From positions 1 to 11,898 of the forward strand of contig JAITTA010000324.1 of NCBI GenBank assembly GCA_031287395.1: a DNA stretch of 11,898 nt. The letters are read 5' to 3'. Below are positions 7,182-11,898 of this stretch, one piece after another; position 1 is the first letter of the stretch, and each line of letters begins with the position of its first letter. The translations under genes were made by a program, and so were the position numbers. Source of the DNA: Dysgonamonadaceae bacterium. Its GTDB lineage: Bacteria; Bacteroidota; Bacteroidia; Bacteroidales; Azobacteroidaceae. The notes beneath the pieces are model-generated. The model did not search any database, was not told where the DNA came from, and saw only the letters and a program-made list of their open reading frames with translations.

Positions 7182-7952
7182 TTATTTCTTTTTCAGCCAC
7201 AGATTGAGGCTGTCTAATAGAACAGGAGAATCCTTTCTTATTGCCCAAGCTTGGAATTGGGTAAAACTGATTTCGGTTTCGACATCGATTTGAGGAAGGT
7301 TTTTCTTGTTTTTTATTGCTATTTCCTGATCTGCAACTGCAAAATCAATTTCTCCGTTTGCCACCATATGGATTAATTGTTCGGAGTTACAGTTTTTTTC
7401 TTCTTTGATATAAATGGTATCGGCAATTTCTTCTGCCAGATTTTTAATACGCAGGATACTCGGCGAGTTTTCCGATACATAGAATGTTTTTTTTGCCAGT
7501 CCAATTTGATTCCGAATAGGTTTGATCCCGTTATTATATGCTGCTGTCCTTTGCACCAACACCTGTTTGCTCCTTTTGACAGGATTGGTAAAGGTGATGA
7601 TTTCTTTCGTTTGTGAGGTGATAGGTATGTTCCGGGCTATAATATCGTATTCCCGGTTTTTCAGGCCTTGAAATGATTTTGCCAGACTATTTTCCAGGTA
7701 TATTTCTACTTTCAAACCGGATAACTTTTCAATGGATTTGCATAAAGCATATTGTGTGCCTGCAATTGTATCTTCTGTATTATAATAACCGACAGAGTTA
7801 TAGTCTGTTACAATTCTTAAGATTCCTTCTTCCCGGATTTCCGGAAGATCCCGGGTTTTTGTACTCCTTTGGGAAGACCAGAGTAGGAGCATTGTCAAAA
7901 GGGAGAGTCCCAGTAAAAAAAAATAAACCGGAAGTATTTTTTTTGTGTTCAT
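7182..7952 (-). CDS. Membrane-anchored solute-binding (SBP_bac_3/MltF-type) protein
   Basis: A 256-residue protein with an N-terminal hydrophobic segment (about 7-25, LPVYFFLLGLSLLTMLLLW) that looks like an uncleaved anchor: there is no lipobox Cys and no clear signal-peptidase site. The rest is a periplasmic solute-binding type 3 domain starting EEGILRIVTDYNSVGYYN, with LKNREYDIIA (about 97-106) and EIDFAVADQE (about 181-190), the positions where this family reads its own two lobes. The closest pattern I recognise is the N-terminal domain of lytic transglycosylase MltF. The protein ends (SLNLWLKKK) where MltF's catalytic domain would begin, so no murein-cleaving activity is expected. Ligand unknown. 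It follows the porin gene across a 74-bp gap with a 17-bp inverted repeat. Its stop lies 11 bp from that of the convergent winged-helix gene. Confidence 0.8.
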   Translation of the reverse strand: MNTKKILPVYFFLLGLSLLTMLLLWSSQRSTKTRDLPEIREEGILRIVTDYNSVGYYNTEDTIAGTQYALCKSIEKLSGLKVEIYLENSLAKSFQGLKNREYDIIARNIPITSQTKEIITFTNPVKRSKQVLVQRTAAYNNGIKPIRNQIGLAKKTFYVSENSPSILRIKNLAEEIADTIYIKEEKNCNSEQLIHMVANGEIDFAVADQEIAIKNKKNLPQIDVETEISFTQFQAWAIRKDSPVLLDSLNLWLKKK

Positions 7953-7962
7953 AACTTTTGCG

Positions 7963-8028
7963 AAATGAAAGAAATGAAAGAATGAAAGTAATGAAATTAA
8001 TAGATGTTATTTTTCATTTCTTTCATTT
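7963..8028. repeat. Perfect 17-bp inverted repeat of AATGAAAG units
   Basis: Arms 7963-7979 and 8012-8028 (AAATGAAAGAAATGAAA and its reverse complement) match exactly across a 32-nt loop that holds further GAATGAAAGTAATGAAA copies. The right arm runs into the porin stop codon (8027-8029). It occupies the gap between the porin gene and the solute-binding gene and may act as a weak terminator or RNA-stability element. Confidence 0.85.
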
Positions 8029-10090
8029 AATTGTGAAAGTCCCAGGAAAGTCCGAATTTAAACATTTGTGGATTGAGAGGGTAGCTTGGCATCGAGAAAT
8101 ATTCCGGAGGATCGATAAATGATGCGCTCAGGTTATAGAACTCAATGAAAAACCGGGTGTATTTCAGGTGACAATTGACATATCCACTGATGATGGGGTA
8201 ATTGCCTACTTGAGTGTTTTTCTGTAGCCGGAATTGTTGCGTAGTCGGTTCATAAATGGGAGAATAGTATTTCGAGAAATAATGAGCATTCCCTCCCAAT
8301 TGAATTGTAAGTACTTTTGCTACCAGAAATTGAAGATACAAATTTGAATAAGCACTCAAATCGGGCAACGGAATGATATCCTGATTACTGCTGGTTTGAT
8401 AAACAAGCTGATTATCCCAGTGGAGAATACCAAGACGCAGATTCTGAGCCAAAGTTACAGCCAGAACCTGAATACTTCCGGGTTCCTGTCTGACATAACC
8501 GGCTTCGTCGAAATAAATGTAATTTGTAATGTTTTCAACATCAACACTGACATTGGTTTTTGTTTGGGGAAAATCGATTGTTCCCCCGAAGCGTATTTTA
8601 TTGACTTTGCTGAAATCCATATTATCCCACCAGAAATATTTACTGTGGAAATTCTTTTCATAGAAAGTTGGGGATAAGTTTTTGATGGATGCACGTCCGG
8701 ATACGGATGCCGTATCTTTAAATAAAGGAATCCGGGTTTCAATTTTACCGCTGATATCGATATCTCCCAGGTTATCTCCTACAATACCAAAGCGTCCGTA
8801 CGCTTCGTAACGAAGGATTTTCCCTGTTCGTTTTGCAATTTCGCCTCCGATATAAATGGCGTTTTGAGAATCATGTCCCTTCTGTGTGATCATGTCCGGC
8901 ATAAAAGTATAATTTCTTCTTTCGAACGACAAGAAAGCTGTAAGGTCAAATTGGGCCCACTGGCTGAACCCTTCACGCATAGAAAGTCCCAATGTATTGT
9001 GCATTTCCATGTAAGAAGTGGAATCATTTGGTGCTATTCCGGTTCCCCAAGCGTCCCGACCATTGTAAAAAGCATCGATAGTCGTACTGTCGGTTGCATT
9101 GAAACGCCTTTTCTTGTTTATATAATTAAAGGTATAGATGATACTGGATACCGGGATGAACTGTTTTATAACTTCTCCGTCTTCATTTTTTTTGTCTGTA
9201 TCCTTCTCAAAACCAAGATTGTAGTGATAGTTAAGATAATATTCTCCTCCCTTTTGATGGTTCCAGGTGTGTTGAACGCCGTCGGCTCTCTGGTAATTGA
9301 CCGGAATTTGTCTGCTCTGTAACTTTTCGTTGGTAATTGAAAGGGGGTCGGTAATATAGAGGTCGTTACTGATTCCTCCGTTTTCTCCGTTGCTGTAATC
9401 CGTAGGATTGATAAAAAGATGTAACCGGTGCCGGTCCGAAATATAACTACCGTAAAAGTTCCAATCCAGTCGTTTGGCTGCCTGTGACATATAGAAGCCT
9501 CTCGCATACAGGTAATCGACGTTAAATCCGAAATTCAGTTTTTTCCCGAAATTGATTGATAAGGCTCCTAATAGGCGTTCTTCCTTGGTTTCCCGGCTTC
9601 CTGCACTATGATATGTAAAGTTGGAATAGGGAATTTTAGTATTGATAAAATGATGCTTTTCAGGGGTAAATGCATAATTATAATAATGATCGGCGAACAT
9701 GAAATTAGACCGGTCCTGGCGGTCGAAATAAATGCGGGATTCCATCGGAAGTCCCAGGTTACCGGGATAAGCCATAGAAACAGACATTCCGTCAGCATGT
9801 AACCGGTTGACAAAATCCGTTAACAGGGTATCTGGATTTCCGGGGATGATTTCTCCGGTTCTTTTGGTAATCCGCCAATAACTGATTCTTCTTGTCGTGT
9901 CGATATCGTTTACTGCCGTGTACATTGATGATCTGCTTTTTTCGATCTCATTTTCATCCTGAGGTATCTGTTCCTTAGTTTTAATAGAGTCAACCGGTTC
10001 CAGTTGTAAGGGATCGGAATGCTTAACCTCTTGAGCTTCAAGCATCAAGGGGATTAAAATCGAGGATATTATTAAAAAAAAGCGTCTCAC
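8027..10090 (-). CDS. Putative outer-membrane porin (Porin_10 family)
   Basis: A 687-residue protein with a classical signal peptide (about 1-19, MRRFFLIISSILIPLMLEA). An acidic, Ser-rich linker follows, then from about residue 110 a long stretch of alternating aromatic and polar strands such as LDWNFYGSYIS, HRLHLFINPT and EYYLNYHYNLGF. It ends with the aromatic strand FKFGLSWDFHN, typical of outer-membrane beta-barrels. It fits the Bacteroidota 'putative porin' family (PF14121); substrate unknown. The start is GTG at 10090: an in-frame TAA lies about nine codons upstream and no ATG intervenes, and the signal peptide begins exactly there. It is preceded by the large 10-nt-repeat hairpin and by the oxidoreductase genes, and followed by the solute-binding gene. 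No consensus promoter is seen ahead of it. Confidence 0.85.
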   Translation of the reverse strand: MRRFFLIISSILIPLMLEAQEVKHSDPLQLEPVDSIKTKEQIPQDENEIEKSRSSMYTAVNDIDTTRRISYWRITKRTGEIIPGNPDTLLTDFVNRLHADGMSVSMAYPGNLGLPMESRIYFDRQDRSNFMFADHYYNYAFTPEKHHFINTKIPYSNFTYHSAGSRETKEERLLGALSINFGKKLNFGFNVDYLYARGFYMSQAAKRLDWNFYGSYISDRHRLHLFINPTDYSNGENGGISNDLYITDPLSITNEKLQSRQIPVNYQRADGVQHTWNHQKGGEYYLNYHYNLGFEKDTDKKNEDGEVIKQFIPVSSIIYTFNYINKKRRFNATDSTTIDAFYNGRDAWGTGIAPNDSTSYMEMHNTLGLSMREGFSQWAQFDLTAFLSFERRNYTFMPDMITQKGHDSQNAIYIGGEIAKRTGKILRYEAYGRFGIVGDNLGDIDISGKIETRIPLFKDTASVSGRASIKNLSPTFYEKNFHSKYFWWDNMDFSKVNKIRFGGTIDFPQTKTNVSVDVENITNYIYFDEAGYVRQEPGSIQVLAVTLAQNLRLGILHWDNQLVYQTSSNQDIIPLPDLSAYSNLYLQFLVAKVLTIQLGGNAHYFSKYYSPIYEPTTQQFRLQKNTQVGNYPIISGYVNCHLKYTRFFIEFYNLSASFIDPPEYFSMPSYPLNPQMFKFGLSWDFHN

Positions 10091-10105
10091 AGTGGTTGAA
10101 ATAGA

Positions 10106-10205
10106 GAGTTAAAGGGAGTTACAAGGAGTTACAGGGAGTTATAAGGAGTTACAGTGGGGAATTTATTTTTAACTTCCTGTAACTCCTTGTAACTTCCTTT
10201 AATTC
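10106..10205. repeat. Long hairpin made of AGTTACAAGG 10-nt repeats
   Basis: Five units on a 10-nt period (10107-10156, e.g. AGTTACAAGG, AGTTACAGGG) face inverse copies at 10170-10205. The core arms 10117-10135 and 10176-10194 are a perfect 19-bp match. Counting outward and inward, arms 10106-10144 and 10167-10205 pair at about 35 of 39 positions around a 22-nt loop. The right arm overlaps the last codon and stop of the gamma-subunit gene (10199-10204). The element sits between that gene and the GTG of the porin. It could terminate or process the oxidoreductase message. The same unit occurs at 51-86. Confidence 0.9.
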
Positions 10206-10747
10206 CTTTTCTCAACAATCGTTTCCATTCCTTTCAGAATGGCTTTTTCGTTCATCGGCAATAACTTATGATGACGCTCCGGTAATGATTTTTTCAATCC
10301 GTTCATTACGCTTTCCAGTTTTACCATCGGAGCGACTTTAAGCATACCGCCCAGGATTACCATATTGAAAGCTTTTTCATACCCTTCTGTTACGGCAGTA
10401 TTCATAGCATCAATTTCATAGGTCCGGATGTCTTTCCTTGTCGGAGGATTGACAATTCCATATCCGTCATAAATCAATATGCCTCCGGGTTTTACACTGT
10501 TTTCGAATTTACTCAATGACGGCTGATTGAGTATGATTGCAATATCATACTGGTTCAGGATGGGAGAAGATATTTTATCGTCGCTCAGGATGACGGTTAC
10601 GTTAGCTGTTCCTCCACGTTGTTCCGGTCCATAAGACGGAAACCAACTGACTTCCTTATTTTCCATCAGCCCGGAATAGGCCAGAATTTTTCCCATAGAA
10701 AGCACTCCCTGTCCTCCAAAGCCGGCTATAATTATTTCGTATGTCAT
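10199..10747 (-). CDS. 2-oxoacid:ferredoxin oxidoreductase gamma subunit
   Basis: The 182-residue gamma subunit (KorC/VorC/PorC type) of a CoA-acylating 2-oxoacid:ferredoxin oxidoreductase, which oxidatively decarboxylates a 2-oxoacid to acyl-CoA and reduces ferredoxin in the cytoplasm. The N-terminal GFGGQGV (9-15) and SYGPEQRGGTANV (38-50) are family hallmarks of this CoA-binding catalytic-domain fold. Length is typical of a separate gamma subunit. It is third in alpha-beta-gamma order, 47 bp after the beta stop; that gap is an AATGAAA-rich polypurine tract on the coding strand. Substrate (2-oxoglutarate, branched-chain 2-oxoacids or pyruvate) cannot be fixed from this subunit. Its stop codon lies inside the long hairpin. 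Confidence 0.92.
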   Translation of the reverse strand: MTYEIIIAGFGGQGVLSMGKILAYSGLMENKEVSWFPSYGPEQRGGTANVTVILSDDKISSPILNQYDIAIILNQPSLSKFENSVKPGGILIYDGYGIVNPPTRKDIRTYEIDAMNTAVTEGYEKAFNMVILGGMLKVAPMVKLESVMNGLKKSLPERHHKLLPMNEKAILKGMETIVEKRN

Positions 10748-10750
10748 ATC

Positions 10751-10793
10751 TTCATTATTTTCATTCTTTTCATTCTTTCATTTTCATTTCTTC
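10751..10793. repeat. AATGAAAG microrepeat tract between beta and gamma genes
   Basis: On the minus strand this 47-bp gap is almost pure purine plus T: degenerate tandem AATGAAAG/AATGAAAA units, about five copies, directly before the gamma ATG. It is the same unit as the arms at 7963-8028, but no inverse arm is present here. It may serve as an unstructured A-rich leader for translation, which ribosomes of this phylum favour. Confidence 0.75.
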
Positions 10794-10794
10794 G

Positions 10795-11556
10795 TTAAAT
10801 ATCCTTCAATTCTCCCAAAGGATACATCGGCAACATATTTTGTTCCATCCATTTGTTTGCATCATCCGGAGTCATTTTCCATCCGGAGGAACAAGTGGAT
10901 ACAAATTCCACGATGGAAGTTCCTTTTCCTGCAAGTGAATTTTCAAATGCTTTGCGAAGCATTTTTTTTGCCTTCTTGATGGCCGGAGCCGTGTGGACGG
11001 TTTGACGGGTCACGAGGCAAGTCCCTTCCAGTTGAGCCAGCAAGTTGGATATTTTTAACGGATAACCGTTCAACTGCTCATTACGACCGTAGGGACAGGT
11101 TGCCGTTTTCATGTTCATCAATGTTGTAGGAGCCATTTGTCCGCCTGTCATTCCGTAAATAGCATTGTTAATAAAGATAATCACAATATTTTCTCCTCTG
11201 TTGCACGCATGGATGGTTTCTGCAGTTCCGATAGCGGCTAAATCTCCATCTCCCTGGTATGTGAATACCATTTTGTCGGGATTGAGGCGTTTAACGGCTG
11301 TTGCAAGAGCGGGAGCACGTCCGTGTGCCGCTTCCTGCCAGTCGATATCGATGTAATTGTATGCAAAGACGGCACAGCCGACCGGAGCTATACCGATTGT
11401 TTTTTCTTCCAACTCCATTTCGTCGATGACTTCTGCCACTAACTTATGTACTACTCCATGGCTGCATCCCGGACAATAGTGCATCGGATTATCGTTCATC
11501 AACCGGGGTTTTGCATAAACCAGATTTTCGGGTTTAATTATATCTGTTAATTCCAT
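10795..11556 (-). CDS. 2-oxoacid:ferredoxin oxidoreductase beta subunit (TPP-binding)
   Basis: The 253-residue beta subunit holding thiamine pyrophosphate. HYCPGCSHG (26-34) is the conserved cysteine motif at the N-terminus. The TPP/Mg site is GDGDLAAIGT (102-111) followed by NNAIYGMTGGQ (130-140), and PVGCAVF (58-64) and AHGRAP (77-82) are further family signatures. There is no ferredoxin-like domain, so iron-sulfur binding needs another subunit, probably a small delta subunit outside the window. With the gamma and alpha genes it forms one cytoplasmic complex. In Bacteroidales this arrangement is usually annotated as VorB-type or 2-oxoglutarate (Kor) oxidoreductase; I keep the substrate open. 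The gap to the alpha gene (66 bp) has an AAGTTTTA repeat with GTGCGTAA core. Confidence 0.95.
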   Translation of the reverse strand: MELTDIIKPENLVYAKPRLMNDNPMHYCPGCSHGVVHKLVAEVIDEMELEEKTIGIAPVGCAVFAYNYIDIDWQEAAHGRAPALATAVKRLNPDKMVFTYQGDGDLAAIGTAETIHACNRGENIVIIFINNAIYGMTGGQMAPTTLMNMKTATCPYGRNEQLNGYPLKISNLLAQLEGTCLVTRQTVHTAPAIKKAKKMLRKAFENSLAGKGTSIVEFVSTCSSGWKMTPDDANKWMEQNMLPMYPLGELKDI

Positions 11557-11573
11557 TTTCTTTTCTGTTTTCT

Positions 11574-11622
11574 GTTTTAAGTTTTAAGTCTTGTCGTGCG
11601 TAAGCTACCTGTAACTTAAAAC
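11574..11622. repeat. AAGTTTTA inverted repeat with GTGCGTAA core
   Basis: GTTTTAAGT occurs twice in tandem (11574-11582, 11581-11589) and its exact reverse complement ACTTAAAAC at 11614-11622. The loop holds GTGCGTAA (11596-11603) and CCTGTAACT. Sharing the arm unit and the 8-nt core with 6370-6470 indicates one repeat family. It separates the alpha and beta genes. Confidence 0.8.
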
Positions 11623-11898
11623 TCATAACATTTTCTTTATTGCATTCAAAACTTCATCCGGTGTCGGAACGATACCTCCGAGTCGACCATAGTATTCTAC
11701 CGGGACTTTACATTCCACGGCTAATTTTACGTCTTCTATCATTTGTCCGGCATTGAGTTCCACCGTTAATATACCTTTTACTTTTCCAACATAAGTTTTG
11801 AGAGCTTTGGTTGGGAAAGGCCAGAGTGTAATCGGACGCAGCAGTCCGACTTTGATCCCTTCTGTGCGTGCCAGTTCCATTGTTTTTTGGCTGATTCG
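11623..11898 (-). CDS. 2-oxoacid:ferredoxin oxidoreductase alpha subunit, C-terminal part
   Basis: The last 91 codons of the alpha subunit (VorB/KorA/PorA type); the gene continues past the right edge of the window. Reading from 11898 gives RISQKTMELARTEGIKVG, then LLRPITLWPFP and the ending EYYGRLGGIVPTPDEVLNAI. This is the C-terminal domain (PFOR domain II-like) that follows the pyrimidine-binding domain in these enzymes. The ATG at 11880 is internal and not the true start. The GLLRPITLWPFP pattern is what I associate with proteins annotated 3-methyl-2-oxobutanoate dehydrogenase subunit VorB in Bacteroidales, but substrate assignment in this family is unreliable. First visible gene of the alpha-beta-gamma run. 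Confidence 0.92.
   Translation of the reverse strand, partial: RISQKTMELARTEGIKVGLLRPITLWPFPTKALKTYVGKVKGILTVELNAGQMIEDVKLAVECKVPVEYYGRLGGIVPTPDEVLNAIKKML

Overview
The window reads as a chromosomal segment of an anaerobic Bacteroidota organism, most likely order Bacteroidales. The grounds are protein families largely confined to that phylum (a Porin_10-like outer-membrane protein, a DUF4295 small protein behind rpmB-rpmG, a DUF2582-like winged helix), a ferredoxin-linked 2-oxoacid oxidoreductase, promoters matching the Bacteroides form (TTTG, about 19-21 bp, TAnnTTTG), and A-rich leaders without Shine-Dalgarno sites. I cannot name the genus.

Layout, left to right. Positions 1-682 hold no intact gene: tandem microrepeats (1-40, 51-86), a perfect (TC)17 microsatellite (349-382) and a frameshifted remnant of an IS3-family transposase OrfB (about 512-663). 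Then come minus-strand genes, listed here in rising coordinates: a PfkB-family kinase, asnS, an RsuA/RluB-type pseudouridine synthase with a long Arg/Gly/Tyr/Asn-rich N-terminal tail, and purB. They are transcribed purB > pseudouridine synthase > asnS > kinase. The only consensus promoter in this block is ahead of purB, so they may form one unit. purB carries an in-frame TAA at codon 142 in an otherwise intact 447-codon frame. A hairpin terminator (5931-5975) separates it from rpmB-rpmG-DUF4295, which has its own consensus promoter at 6764-6795. Divergent from rpmB is a small winged-helix gene (6970-7170). It converges, with 11 bp between, on a membrane-anchored solute-binding-domain protein. 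Further right are a 687-residue putative porin and the gamma, beta and C-terminal alpha subunits of a 2-oxoacid:ferredoxin oxidoreductase.

The genes are mostly housekeeping: translation (asnS, rpmB, rpmG, rRNA pseudouridylation), purine synthesis (purB) and anaerobic carbon or amino-acid metabolism (the oxidoreductase). The unusual part is between them. Nearly every junction lacking a consensus promoter carries clusters of 8-10 nt microrepeats (AGTTACAAGG-like, AATGAAAGA-like, AAGTTTTA-like). Several are arranged as long inverted repeats: 21-bp perfect arms at 3003/3059, 17-bp perfect arms at 7963/8012, and 39-nt arms at 10106/10167 that run into a stop codon. Unrelated sequences sharing one architecture is the least explained signal here. 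The purB nonsense codon is the most consequential single change.
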